Source of the DNA: Corallium rubrum
Lineage: Eukaryota > Cnidaria > Anthozoa > Scleralcyonacea > Coralliidae
Assembly: GCA_964035015.1 (NCBI GenBank)
Contig: OZ035998.1
Location: 16,236,679 to 16,300,678, forward strand
Length of the DNA stretch: 64,000 nt
Direction of reading: 5' to 3'
The notes under the pieces were generated by a model. It was given only the letters and a program-made list of their open reading frames with translations. It had not been told where the DNA came from and did no database searches. Position 1 is the stretch's first letter. The number at the start of each line of letters is the position of its first letter. Below, in pieces: positions 1 through 10,638 of this stretch. The position numbers and the translations under genes were made by a program.

Positions 1-862
1 AAAACAAACCATTTTGTATTTATTGACGTAAACAACTTAACATTTTCAAGATTGACCTTGTGTGGGCATGCAGATAAAATCCAGCCGAGAATTTTATCAA
101 ATGGCAAACGTGTCTCTATAGCACATATAAAGGCATTAATTTAAACGCAATTCTGTATGTTTTGGTTCGTAAATTTTATATCAATGATTTTTAAAGCCGC
201 CATGCATGTATTCGTTTTGTTGTTTAGCTATTAAAATGAACATGCATGATAAAAATGTATTATAGAAGTGGAAAGTTGAGTTATTTATGAGTCGTGGCTT
301 TAAATTTAATATAAAAACACTTTGACAATAATGTTATAAACTTTTTAATGTATTGCCAGCCCGAAACCCGACGGGTAAAATCATCTGGCGTGAAAGTTCA
401 CTTTCCCACAACAACGATGCGTCGATTGTTATTTTTTTAAACTCCCTGTGACCGTTTTTATAGTCTGAAGAATGTTTTAAACGATTTGACTTGTGTTTGT
501 TTGTATGATTTACATAATGTGCTGTTTATACTCATAATGAATCTTTATATGTTCGTAGATGTTTTCTGACTAAAATTAAACCTGGAGATGACAAACATGC
601 TACAGAGCGGAATGAAGATTGGTGGTGACAGTTTGTCTGAAGAACATCAAAATAAACTTTAGGAATATTCCTTTATGAATGGATTTTGCATAGGATAGCT
701 TGTTGTTTTTTACTATTATATTTAAACATTATCTGCCCCTGGCAAACCCATGCATGGCAGTCTGTAAAATTACGTATCTCAAGGCTAAATTCAAACGTAT
801 TTTGAAGTAACATTATTTGATCAAAATGTTTTAGCTTTCCTTTTTGTGAATATCTTTGTTAT
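1..862. other. Intergenic, nothing recognised
   Basis: AT-rich single-copy-looking DNA. I see no long frame, no clear TIR and no RNA gene here. Confidence 0.5.
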
Positions 863-1056
863 AGCGCCGCACAGACGACCAAGTTTTCCTTGACTATACA
901 CACGAACAATTTTCCTTGTTCAAAAGCTGGCATGACCAGCTTTTGAACAGGGCTTCTTGTCAAGGAAAAACTTGTCAATTTGTGTCGTACACACGAACAA
1001 ATAAAACTTGTCAAGAAAAAACTAACCAAGGAAAACTTGGTCGTCTGTGCGGCGCT
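863..1056. mobile_element. MITE with ~30-bp terminal inverted repeats
   Basis: The left end (863-892, beginning AGCGCCGCACAGACGACCAA) is repeated inverted at 1027-1056. Shorter internal inverted segments occur around AAAAGCTGG/CCAGCTTTT near 920-950. No clean target duplication is visible, so the superfamily is open. The small frame at 1022-1207 is only a translation of this element. Confidence 0.75.
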
Positions 1057-1164
1057 TAAAATACATTAAATAAATTTTTGCATTGTATTCTTTGTTGTGA
1101 AAGTTTTGTATTAAATCGGCCGCCACGCTGGACAAAAGCAAGCGGAAAAATAATAAATCGCGTT

Positions 1165-1475
1165 TGTGACAACATTGTTGAAACAGCTTGTTACGGCTCA
1201 AATTCAACAGGCTTGTTTCAACCTTGTTGACACAGACTTGTTACGCGATGTTCACACAGGCTTGTTACGGCTTGATTCAACAAGCTTGTTACAAGCTTGT
1301 TGTCAACAACGTTGTTACGACCTTGTTCCAACAAGCTTGTTACAAGGCTGCCAACAACTTGTTATCGGCTTGTCACAACAACTGGGAACAAGCAGTGCGA
1401 ACACAACTTGATATCGGCTTGTTGGAACAATCTTGTAACAAGTCTGCTGGAGACTTGTTACAACTTGTGCGTTTT
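1165..1475. repeat. Degenerate ~25-bp minisatellite built on CTTGTT
   Basis: CTTGTT recurs at 1187, 1212, 1223, 1237, 1261, 1285, 1296, 1322 and 1336, with gaps alternating near 11 and 14 bp (sum about 25). Many copies read CAACAAGCTTGTTACAA, which is itself partly palindromic. Three overlapping plus frames (61-157 codons) cross it, but their composition only reflects the repeat, so I do not call a gene. Confidence 0.75.
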
Positions 1476-2109
1476 TACGCGTGTACTAACCCCGTCCAAT
1501 CGGGCTTAACTATTGGTGAGAGGCAGCGCCCTAACAGCACACGCCAACCGTGCTCCCCAAAGAAAATTAAGAAAATTTTAGTTAGTTATAGTTGCGAATT
1601 TGTGACAAGTAATTTTACCACAGGGGGGCTATCGAAAAAATCTCATGATAAACGAGTATAATCACTGGGCAAAAAGTAAAAGAAACAAAAACAGTTTTAT
1701 AACTATAATAAACATTAATCAATTCTTCGCCACTGAAGATCCCCGCTTTCCAAATCTGACTCCTAGTTAAATTAAAATTATCGCTAACATAGATGTTCTT
1801 CCAAACCCTTATTGTGTGTATAATGAAATGAAACGATCACTACAGGACATCTTATATATGCCGTCATCCATAGCCTTCTACAGCTGCCGCCGTCAAGTGC
1901 AGTTACTACGCTAATACGTCGTCATCATTATCATATTCGTCATCATATTCGAGGCCGAATAATATGATATTTTGTATTAAAAACAACAACATCCTCGAAC
2001 ACCTAATAGGTTTTTAAAAAGTGATTTCCCCAGAGGCTCTAGACTTATTTATACTGACAAAACAATAACCACGGTTTGATCAAGATAATCTCAGCACGAC
2101 GGTCTATAA
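1476..2109. other. Intergenic, nothing recognised
   Basis: No frame or repeat structure I can support, apart from a short GTCATCATTATCATATTCGT-like simple stretch near 1920-1950. Confidence 0.4.
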
Positions 2110-2115
2110 TATTAG

Positions 2116-2320
2116 TAACAATGCGCTGCGTAGGCAGTGTTGAAACACGAATCGAAATATAGTAAGTTTGGATATATTACCGAAACATGGAACGTATAGG
2201 AGTCTAACGTTTCGAGCGAAAGCCCTTCTCGTTTCTCTGACGAAGGGCCTTCGCTCAAAACGTTATACTTCCCTGTTTTGGCAGTATATCCAATTCCACT
2301 ATATTTCGATTGGTATATAT
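2116..2320. mobile_element. Solo PLE-type terminal repeat, partly palindromic
   Basis: The segment begins with GCTGCGTAGGCAGTGTTGAA and contains two facing halves of the GAAGGGCCTTCGCTC motif (about 2208-2232 and 2237-2265). The same layout recurs at 51242-51430. In that copy and at 38.5 kb the sequence lies beside (TA)n tracts, as do PLE 3' ends in this window. Assignment to Penelope-like elements rests on the hammerhead motif and that context. Confidence 0.5.
2237..2265 (+). ncRNA. Hammerhead ribozyme remnant
   Basis: The sequence reads CTGACGA, then a stem II hairpin (AGGGC/GCTC), then AAAAC and GTTA. This is the hammerhead core CUGANGA-stem II-GAAA-stem III-NUH, except that the first G of GAAA (G12, the general base in the known fold) is A here. 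It is therefore predicted to be inactive. Confidence 0.5.
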
Positions 2321-3018
2321 TAATACCACGTTTGCCACGTTTGTTATATCAGTATTTGTATACACGCAAGCTTGTTACTTGAATATATATAGTTATCTAT
2401 TTTATATACTTTACTGTGAAACAGGGTTCTTGACCAATGAGAAAAATCGTATTTAAGCACATGTCAAAAATACGATATTTTTACGTGTGAAAATACTATA
2501 GTTTTGCAGTTTAATTATTCAACAGAAATTGGCGTTTGTTCATTTTCTTTGAGTGGGATAAAAGTGCAATCATTTGTGTCAGTGTTCATGAAATAAGTGA
2601 TAACACATTAATTGAATACGAAAAGTTAACTTCCACATCTTCAAGCGTCCATGCTTTATTCGCTATATAATCGTGTTTTCCTCGCTGTGATCATTTTCAT
2701 ACTTGTACGATTCTTTTGAATTCCCTTTGTCTTCTTTCATGAGGGACAACTTTAATTTATTCAGTATCTTGAGCTCATGTGATTCTAAAGAAATAACTGA
2801 ATTCTTGGTAGTAGCTGACATCCGCCTGTATATACGAAGTGTCGTTTATCGATCTTTTCCCAGTTTTATCCGACCAGTTTGCAGTCTAGCTGATATTTGA
2901 AACGTGTTAAGATAGAATACGGTTTATGATGTTTGTTTTCTAAGCAAAATCTCAAAAACACGATCAAAAGTCGTTGTATGTGTTTCTCATGTTATTAGCA
3001 TCCGTTTTGTAACTAAGA
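2321..3018. other. Intergenic upstream of the TRIM gene
   Basis: AT-rich DNA with short frames only, such as a 65-codon plus frame at 2703-2900 with no recognisable domain. A 5' untranslated exon or promoter of the TRIM gene could lie here, but I cannot place one. Confidence 0.35.
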
Positions 3019-3260
3019 GGCCGTTCATATGAGGCGGGCTGGGCTGGCTACCCGGTTACCGTTGTGATTTATGTCACGAAAATGTTATTGCGACTATTTG
3101 AGAAATGCAAAATCACATAACGAAGCAAAATTGGGTTTGTTTTTCTGTAGGTATAGCACACAGAGTATTATAATTCCCTTTTGTAGTCAGGGAAAGATTT
3201 TCGTGACATAAAATAAGCCCTGTAACCGGGCGAGCCAGCCCGCCTCAGATGAACAACTCC
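3019..3260. mobile_element. MITE directly upstream of the TRIM gene
   Basis: The left end, GGCCGTTCATATGAGGCGGG followed by a GGCTGGCTACCCGGTTAC stretch, is repeated inverted at the right end (about 3220-3260). Arms are about 40 bp. The element stops 10 bp before the first ATG of the TRIM frame and about 100 bp before the preferred ATG, so it occupies the proximal promoter or 5' UTR position. Confidence 0.75.
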
Positions 3261-3363
3261 TATAATTACCATGTCGTTGTTCTTTCATCTGGAACGAGCT
3301 CTCTTCGTGCATAAAAAATCTTTGTTCCTTGGTCGACGCAACGCGACGTTAAGCCACATAAAG

Positions 3364-5691
3364 ATGGCCGAAGCTCCTGCTGAGACCATGGAGGACCTTC
3401 TCACATGTTCTCTGTGTCTTGAGCTGTTCAAGGAACCCAAGACACTAACATGTCTTCATTCGTACTGTATAGAATGCCTGAAAGAGATGACGAAGAATAA
3501 CAAAGTCGAGGTTCCCATTACGTGTCCATTATGTCGCGACGAAACAACAATGCCGAGCGAAGGAATCGAAGGCTTGCCAACCAATTTCTTCATCAAGAAC
3601 ATGATGGATGTCATGGAATTGAGAACTAAGAATGAAAATCCTCAGTGCTCTAACTGTGAAGATGGACAAGCCAACTGTCGATGCATGGAATGCGAAGAGT
3701 TCTTCTGTCAACAATGCCTAGATGCCCACAACCGCTTGAAAACGTATCAGAGTCATCGAGTGGTTGACTTGGAGAAGTTATTCTCGCCGGCTTCTTCAAA
3801 AGAATTTCACCCTGCCATGAAGTGTGGTACGCACGAAGAAGTGTGTAGGTTCTACTGTCGAACCTGCAACGTCTTAATTTGTCGTGATTGCACAGTACTT
3901 GATCATCCTCGAACAGAACATACTGTGGCCAATCTAAAAGACATCGCCGACCAGTGTCGAGAGGGCTTCCTCGAAGCAATAGAGAAGGCAGAAAAGCATA
4001 TCACCAAGGTAAAAATGGTCCAAGACATCACTCGAGAAAGGAGAGGGAAACTCGCGGAATCGTTGGAAACAATGACGACTCGACTGAATAGAAAGAAGGA
4101 CTATTTGATCGAGCAAGTTTCTCAGTCGTTAGAGAGCCAAGTATCAGGAATGTTAGCAGACGTCGAGCAGTTTGTGTCGAACAAGATTCAACAAGACGAG
4201 AAAGACGAAAAACAGCAAGGATCTGATCTGAAACGAATGGGGAACTACGTTTTGTTCATGCGAAACCTGTTGGCGAGTGGAAACGATGACGAGATGATGA
4301 ATATGTACGAAGATTTGGTTCGCTGCCTTGACGATCCGAAAGGCAGAAATCCTTTCTGGCTTGAAGGTGAGGATGCGTTCGTTCGTGGTCTAGCAGTTGA
4401 GTGGTTAAATGAAGCCGATGACAACAAAGCACAAGATGTCGTTGACCAGATGAAAACGTGTTTAGGAGAATTGTCTATTCCTAAAACACTGGCCATCCAA
4501 TACGAGCTCGTTAAAGAGAAAGGCAAGGTGTATGAGCTTGGCAAAGACGTCGACGTGCTTATCGACCAAGCTGAGTTCAATGCAGCGCAGGGAAGAACAA
4601 ACCATCCAGATTTGAGTTCATTCCACGCCAAAATCTTATCCCCCAAGCAGACCGTGATTCCAGCCAAACTGAAGCTCAACGAAGACGGATCACTGTGTGT
4701 TAGTTTCGTAAGTTACATACAAGGTCGTCACCGTCTTGCTGTTCGTCTCGGTGATAATGCACTACGAGGCAGTCCTTTGAATGTGGACATCCGAGGTGAT
4801 CTTGACTATTCGCCTGGTACCAGTATCTTGCAAGAACTGCAAATACAGCAATTGGACAAAGCTCGAAAAACGTTCTCGGCGGAAGCTGATCTTCGTGGAA
4901 ACATCTACATTCTTTTAGAAGACCAAATTCACGTGTTCGATTCTGAATTTAACCTCCTGTACGCGTTTGGTGAACGGGGAGCTGAAGCTGGTCAAATGAT
5001 GCACCCGTGGAGCATCACACTTGATACAAATGAACATGTTATAGTGTCCGATATTGGAAAGCACCAACTTCTTGTGTTCGACAAAAGCGGAACTTTTATC
5101 CAAGAAATTGGCAGCAAGGGAGCTGATCCTGGTCAACTGAATTACCCTCTTGGTGTTGCTGGCGATTTGTATGGCAACACGGCCGTGTGTGATGCTGGTA
5201 ACTATCGTATCCAAGTTTTCAACCACGATGCAACGTTCAAGTTTAGCATCGGTGGCGAGGAAGAACCCCAAGTGATGTTTCCCATAGATATCCACTTCAA
5301 CAGTCGTGGTCATATCATTGTCTCCGAATCGTCATTGTGGACCCAGAATTACCGTTTACCTGCTTCACAAGGGCCCGTCTACGATCCTGAAAATCCCGTG
5401 GAATGCGTGAAGATTTTCGACAGAGCGGGACAACTGTTGAGGAGCATCGGAGCATCGGGGGAAGGCAAGGGGCAGTTTTGGGCAGCCGTCGCTTTGACCG
5501 TGGACTCGCAGGACCACATTTGGATTACCGATTTCTGTTACGGAAAAATCCAAGTATTCAGCCAAGAAGGAAATGTCCTCGGGGTTTTCTCGACTGGAGA
5601 AGAAGAGAAAGGGACTGGATGGTTGTCTGTCCTCACAACAGCTGCGAATGGTGCTGTTCTTTATTACAGATCGTTTTTCGATACAGAATGA
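3364..5691 (+). CDS. TRIM-NHL E3 ubiquitin ligase (TRIM2/3/71-like), single exon
   Basis: A 775-residue protein if it starts at the ATG at 3364 (AAGATGG context, MAEAPAET...). An in-frame ATG at 3271 would add 31 basic/hydrophobic residues that look untypical. Domains in order: C3HC4 RING at residues 15-57 (C15, C18, C30, H32, C35, C38, C54, C57); B-box 1 about 95-131; B-box 2 about 154-186; coiled coil about 195-330; filamin/IG-like domain about 420-500; NHL beta-propeller repeats from about 515 to the C-terminus. In the known family the RING transfers ubiquitin while the NHL propeller binds RNA or protein partners, in the cytoplasm. No intron or frameshift is visible. This fits the intronless TRIM expansions of cnidarians, and retroposition is possible. 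The exact orthologue is not decidable; the TRIM2/3/71 group is the best fit by domain order. Confidence 0.93.
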   Translation: MAEAPAETMEDLLTCSLCLELFKEPKTLTCLHSYCIECLKEMTKNNKVEVPITCPLCRDETTMPSEGIEGLPTNFFIKNMMDVMELRTKNENPQCSNCEDGQANCRCMECEEFFCQQCLDAHNRLKTYQSHRVVDLEKLFSPASSKEFHPAMKCGTHEEVCRFYCRTCNVLICRDCTVLDHPRTEHTVANLKDIADQCREGFLEAIEKAEKHITKVKMVQDITRERRGKLAESLETMTTRLNRKKDYLIEQVSQSLESQVSGMLADVEQFVSNKIQQDEKDEKQQGSDLKRMGNYVLFMRNLLASGNDDEMMNMYEDLVRCLDDPKGRNPFWLEGEDAFVRGLAVEWLNEADDNKAQDVVDQMKTCLGELSIPKTLAIQYELVKEKGKVYELGKDVDVLIDQAEFNAAQGRTNHPDLSSFHAKILSPKQTVIPAKLKLNEDGSLCVSFVSYIQGRHRLAVRLGDNALRGSPLNVDIRGDLDYSPGTSILQELQIQQLDKARKTFSAEADLRGNIYILLEDQIHVFDSEFNLLYAFGERGAEAGQMMHPWSITLDTNEHVIVSDIGKHQLLVFDKSGTFIQEIGSKGADPGQLNYPLGVAGDLYGNTAVCDAGNYRIQVFNHDATFKFSIGGEEEPQVMFPIDIHFNSRGHIIVSESSLWTQNYRLPASQGPVYDPENPVECVKIFDRAGQLLRSIGASGEGKGQFWAAVALTVDSQDHIWITDFCYGKIQVFSQEGNVLGVFSTGEEEKGTGWLSVLTTAANGAVLYYRSFFDTE

Positions 5692-5927
5692 CGCTTTATA
5701 TCAGTGGTTCCCATCCTGTGGTCCGCTGACCCCTGGAGGTCTGACCTGTCCTGTTGATATTTTTTACATTGGTTTTGATCAAAAATTTAAATCGTAGAAG
5801 TTTAAACTTCAGAGTTTTAACCTTAATCTTCAAAACTTAAATTTTAAAATATAGACTATAGAGTCTTATCTCATATGAACCGAACTTTTTCTTAAAATTG
5901 ACGAGATACACTTAAAAATGTGACTTA

Positions 5928-5933
5928 AATAAA
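5928..5933 (+). promoter_or_regulatory. Candidate polyadenylation signal for the TRIM gene
   Basis: AATAAA lies 237 nt after the stop codon. Cleavage 10-30 nt downstream would fall at the very start of the next MITE (5941). Confidence 0.4.
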
Positions 5934-5940
5934 GGTCTTA

Positions 5941-6360
5941 CGCCTGTATTCCAAAAGCTCACTCACACTCATACTCACCCTCACACTCACACTCACACTC
6001 ACACTCACACTCACACTCACACTCACACTCACACTCACACTCACACTCACACTCACACTCACACTCACACTCACACTCACACTCACACTCACACTCACAC
6101 TCACACTCACACTCACACTCACACTCACACTCACACTCACGCTCACGCTCACGCTCAATGAGTGCAACTCAACATCCAGTGAGTCTCCACTCACCCTCAC
6201 TGAGTATGAAACTACACTCACTCTCTAACCATTCAATTGAATGGTTAGAGAGTGTAGTCTCCTACTCAGTGAGGGTGGGTAGGTGGAGACTCATTGAGTG
6301 TTGAGTTGCACTCATTGAGTGCATGAGTATGAGTGTGAGTGAGCTTTTAGAATACAGGCT
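5941..6360. mobile_element. Foldback MITE with a TTA target duplication
   Basis: The left end (CGCCTGTATTCCAAAAGCTC) and right end (GAGCTTTTAGAATACAGGC) are inverted copies, and TTA flanks both sides (5938-5940, 6361-6363), as in PIF/Harbinger elements. The arms meet at the perfect palindrome CCATTCAATTGAATGG near 6235. The left arm is inflated by a hexamer array, so the element is strongly asymmetric. Confidence 0.8.
5979..6154. repeat. (ACTCAC)n hexanucleotide array
   Basis: About 29 near-perfect hexamers, ending in a few CGCTCA variants. The array lies inside the left arm of the 5941-6360 MITE; the matching position in the right arm has only two or three units. The minus-strand Ser-Val frame at 5925-6221 is a repeat artefact. 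Confidence 0.95.
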
Positions 6361-7550
6361 TTAAAATCTTAAATTTTAAGACTTTTATATTTTTCTTAAA
6401 TCAAGTAAGAAACAATTTTTAAAGTGTTCTCAAAATACAAGAAATGCAGAAATTTCAGAGATTCATGAAATTAAAAATATTTGGTAGGGATAGGGTTGTG
6501 CATACCCTCCAGACCCCTAGAAATATGCCGTCACAAAATGTGGGGATCCGTCCCCACGTTGTCTCGAGGGCCGGTCCTCATATGAAAGGTTGGTGACCAT
6601 TACTTTATCACCCTTTATATATTTAAATATTACTATATAGATAGATGTTTAGATTTCGTTTTTTGTTCTGTAGAAGTTTTAATCAACTAAATATAATATC
6701 GTAATGACAATGTTTTACGTCAGTGACACGTGAAATACGAGCTCTAGCACGTCTGAAACATGTATCTAATACACTATCTGCGTGTTATATAGAACATCGT
6801 GACCAAAGTGTAAACTATATAGCTCTGATTTAGTCTAACAAACTTATAGATTTTTAGTTTGAGCTCTTGACTTGATTGTTGATTATTGGTAGCATGTTTA
6901 TGGTGAGTACATGATAAACCGTATTTTCACTGTTAACCCCCTCTCTTTTTTAATTATTCTCCTTTCTAACAACTGAAGCCTCGCTTTTCAAAATTAGGCT
7001 CCTTAATTCTCTCTGTTCCTCACGGCCCCCATGCATGGAAGGTTATCTCTATTATATGTCATTCTATATTATAATAACTTGATCGGGCATTGTTGACTAA
7101 ACTGGAGAATTTATAGCGGGCTAAAATAGTTTAACCCGCCGATCTGAGCCTATCAGTTTTAACAGTTCTAAATCACTATTGGTTTGTTGTTTACGAAATT
7201 GCATTCGTTTCTTGTCAATACTTGCGTTTTTCTGCCAAGTTTTACATGTAAGTTATGAGTTATATAAATATTTATTGCAATGAACACGCCGGCCGACGCG
7301 AAGGCGGCACTGTTCAAGATACTGTTTACCGTGCTGTCTTTGATTTTCTTCCAAATGCCCACTAGAATTATTATAATAGTAATACAGTTGATGTTCTTGG
7401 GCATAAATATGTTTTGGCCCTTCTCAGAACCAATTTTAACCCTCGCCTACTGCGGCTCGGGCCAAAACGAGCCTGAGTCGGGCCAAAAACATACTTATAC
7501 CCGCGAACATCAACTCAATGGCTATATTATTGCAAGTAATAGCACAAAAA
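6361..7550. other. Intergenic, nothing firmly recognised
   Basis: A GC-richer patch at 6480-6590 (around GTGGGGATCCGTCCCCAC, a short palindrome) looks like an old repeat fragment. The 78- and 93-codon frames near 7168-7561 show no domain. Confidence 0.35.
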
Positions 7551-7649
7551 AGGTGTATTAGCTATTAAACGTCCCGCTCAATGAGGGCCATTTAGCAAAA
7601 TTTTACTAAATTACCCAAATCAAGCGGGACATTTAATAGCTAATCACCT
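7551..7649. mobile_element. Short MITE
   Basis: AGGTGTATTAGCTATTAAAC and the following GTCCCGCT are repeated inverted at 7623-7649, making a ~99-bp hairpin with arms of about 27 bp. Confidence 0.65.
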
Positions 7650-7797
7650 CTTTTTATGCTATTCCTTCTGCCTCGTACGCAAGCGTCTTTTTGTGGGAGG
7701 AGGGTGTCGCGCGAAGAGGCTGATGGGAAGAGTGCGCACCCGCACTCCCCCCCCCCCCCCTCAATCGCGCCTGGGTACGAGGCAGCTTTTCCTTTGT

Positions 7798-7976
7798 AAT
7801 ATCATGTTTGCGGGAATTTCTTTTGTTGTCACCTCCGTTGACGTCAAACCGGGTATGTTAATTCTAATCAGTCCTGGTTTGACGTCAACGGAGGTAGGAT
7901 TAGTAAAATGAATATGATGTATATTAGTTGTTAATGGACCTGTGAGAACAAAAGAAATTCCGGCAAACATGATATT
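7798..7976. mobile_element. MITE with two nested pairs of inverted repeats
   Basis: Outer arms AATATCATGTTTGCGGGAAT... (7798-7827) match 7947-7976 inverted. Inside, CCTCCGTTGACGTCAAACC (about 7832-7850) faces its inverted copy near 7877-7895. TGACGTCA-like cores are present in the inner arms. The two short frames here on opposite strands are mirror translations. Confidence 0.75.
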
Positions 7977-8012
7977 ATAACTTTAATAACCCCTCGCTCT
8001 ATTAATTATAAG

Positions 8013-8143
8013 TAATAACATGACTTGAGGGAAATTAGCGATTAAATTTCCCTGCCGCCGAGGGAAGATTTGTGAAACTTTTACAAATCTTCCCGAGGCA
8101 AAGGGGAAATTTAATCGTTAATTTCCCTCAAGTCATGTTATTA
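8013..8143. mobile_element. Palindromic MITE with ~44-bp arms
   Basis: TAATAACATGACTTGAGGGA... at 8013 is repeated inverted at the end (8100-8143). A central CTTTTACAAATC/GATTTGTGAAA loop separates the arms. Related GGGAAAATT-rich inverted fragments continue to about 8390. Confidence 0.75.
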
Positions 8144-8932
8144 GTTTGTAATATTATGATCGCCGAGGAAAACTTTGAGAATCTTACCGACAGGAAATTT
8201 ACACGGTTGATCAGAGAAGTTGCATCTAATTTTCCCGTGCATGTTCATGAGGGAAAATAATATGCAAGCGGGAAATTTAGAAGAAGGCAAAGGATTTCTT
8301 TGTCTTCTAATTTTCCCTCATCAACATATACGGGAAAATTAGAAGGCAAAGGATAAATTTCCCTCTTGCATGAACGATGAGGGAAATACGAGGTTTACAT
8401 TCCCTCGGAGAACAAAAGAATCCGAGGCGACCATTGGTATTACCTTTCTAATGACCTTTTTTTCGAAGAACTGTAAAATAAATCATGGATAGGGGGAGTT
8501 AGTGGAGGAAATATGGTACCTTCGAATGGCACCAAACAATTTTAGTGCTAGTGACAAAGTGAAGTGACTTCGTTGCTAAAAAAAGATACCGTATACAGTA
8601 TATTTAATTGTAACGAAGTACTTTTTTCAATGAAAAATACTTTTTGTGTAACGTGGTGAATCTTTCGTCCAATGATTGCATTTCTACTTACTTTTTGGAT
8701 CATAAGGCAATAATATTTATTGTTACGGAAATAGTGCGCCAGCTATATGCCAGCAGGCACTGCGAGAAGCGTGATGTGCTACATGTCTATATAGACCCAA
8801 AACAACTTGTCAATAGACCTTATTCAAAAATAGCCGCAGAATTAGAGTTCTGTTATATATGCATATAGATTGCCTGGATTTTATACAATTCATCAGAGCT
8901 AGACACAATTAGGCAATGCGCACTTTGAGGCT
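8144..8932. other. MITE debris, then unassigned DNA
   Basis: 8230-8390 holds several GGGAAAATTAGAAG / CTTCTAATTTTCCC inverted pieces, likely broken copies of the preceding MITE type. After 8400 I see no frame with a domain and no clear repeat. Confidence 0.4.
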
Positions 8933-8936
8933 TTAA

Positions 8937-10634
8937 AGTGTTTATGAAACGAAAAAATCGTTTCTCAACTAACATTCCCATTTTGTAGTTCAGATTACGC
9001 TGATCATCATGCGCTATTTTATTTTTACATCACGATTTTAGAAAGTAGATCTACAAGCCTTCAAAGTTGACCATTTGCACTAATTTTTGTCCGCCGCGCC
9101 GCGCGGCCAAATTGGTTTTGTGACGTCACTGGTTGTACACACGCTTGTTTTCAAAAGAAATATATGTAGACCCACGTAGACCAGACTCAGAACTCACTGG
9201 TAAAAATGGAATCTTTTGAAAAGTACTGTATTGCTAGTGGCCCAAACGAGATGAGTTGAAAGAACAACTTTAAGATTCAAGGATTGTCCTTAAACTGTTT
9301 TCCTAGTGATGAGTTTGTTTGCCAAAATGGACAAAAATTGAAGGAACCGCACGTTTCCTAATTAAAGCCGTCAAACTGAAACTGTTCGGTACTTTGCTCC
9401 ACGCGTTTCTGTATTATTTACTGTTTGTAAACAACGGCTTGACTCTAAATTGGGAAGAGCCAGGGAAATTTACAACAAGGATTTTGTTGAAGAAGCGAAG
9501 CCAAGAAGGGAGTAATGAAACCCCGGTTTAGATTGCGTAATAGGCTACAGTGGCAAAGAAAGGAAATCTCAACCCGCGAATGTGGACAGGTTGTATGTAT
9601 ATGGATTTTGTATATTGATACTCGACCTCATTGCATTATTATAAAACAACACATGGAACAATTATCAAACAAACAAAGATACTTTTACGGTTTCTTCGGC
9701 AGTTTGATATTATTTGTTATTTTGGCTCACTTTATATAAAATACAGTTGATGATCTTTATATGTTTACATCGAGTAGCGTAATACGATATTTCACACCGG
9801 CAAATCACGCTAGCGATGCCGTATAATCTGATGTAAACTACCGGAATTCTTTTAACGTTTGAACAGATCATTTGTATCATTGTTCAACCACAGTGAGTTG
9901 ACGTTTCAAATATACCAATGTGTCTGAAATATGCCATGAGCACAAATTATGTATGATACGTTATTCATAACAAGATGAACCAGTTGTCCTGAACTCAAGT
10001 AAACATGCACGGCGGAGCGCCTAAGAGCTCATTTTAAGTAGCAGTGATTCCTTTTATTACCAGGGTATTTTTTTAAGAAATGTGAAATACAACAAGGCAA
10101 AAGAATACAATTTGAACAACTTTTCAACTCCCCATAAAAAGGTCTAACACATATCCTCAAACGGCACGCTGATGGCAACTGACAATAAATAATTCTGATA
10201 TTTTCCCATACAGACCTCGTTTTCGGTTAATAAGGTTGATGGCAGCTTTTATAACGCTTAAACTTCCTTGATTTTCATCAAATTCACTCTGTAAAATATT
10301 CTCACTCTCCTGGTTTGAGTTACCAATCGAATGATAAGTCTTGCGCATGGTAAGACAGCACGAATCACGGTTAACTTAACTTAAAACCTACAGATAAAAC
10401 TATAATAAAACAGCTAAGATCAAGACATGTGTACAACCAGTGACGTCACAAGCCGTTTTCCTTCGGTTCCAGGCCCCGGACAAAAACAAGTCCAAAATAA
10501 GCACTTTCAAACTCCCAAAAAAGCAGTTTCTAAAATCGTAGTGCAAATATAAAATAGCGCACGATAATCAGCGTACCTTAAACTACAAAATAGGTGCACT
10601 TTTCGAGGAACGATTTTTTCGTTTCATAAACACT
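8937..10634 (+). mobile_element. Kolobok-like non-autonomous DNA transposon, copy 1
   Basis: A 1,698-bp element flanked by TTAA on both sides (8933-8936, 10635-10638). Ends read AGTGTTTATGAAACGAAAAA and its inverse. The inverted similarity goes on inside as far as a shared GTGACGTCACTGGTTGTACA block. A decayed THAP-domain reading frame lies near the left end. TTAA targets plus a THAP domain are features of the Kolobok superfamily. No intact transposase remains. Copy 2 (13431-15113) is in the opposite orientation. Confidence 0.75.
9206..9531 (+). pseudogene. Decayed THAP-domain N-terminus of a transposase
   Basis: From the ATG at 9206 the first frame reads MESFEKYCIASGPNEMS, then a TGA, then KNNFKIQGLSLNCFPSD. 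This resembles the C-x(2-4)-C...FP part of C2CH THAP zinc fingers. The W-containing part (PKWTK) follows in another frame, and a CSVLCST stretch marks the end of the finger. Several stops and at least one frameshift show it is dead. The 70-codon frame at 9319-9531 is a by-product. Confidence 0.55.
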
Positions 10635-10638
10635 TTAA

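Noticed and set aside
1188..1661. 157-codon frame rich in Cys, Tyr, Gln and Leu
   Set aside because: Starts inside the CTTGTT minisatellite and its composition follows the repeat; no domain in the non-repeat tail.
5925..6221. 98-codon Ser-Val frame on the minus strand
   Set aside because: Pure translation of the (ACTCAC)n array; no start context, domain or unique sequence.
7280..7561. 93-codon plus frame with a hydrophobic start
   Set aside because: Overlaps a minus frame of similar length, has no domain and runs into a MITE.
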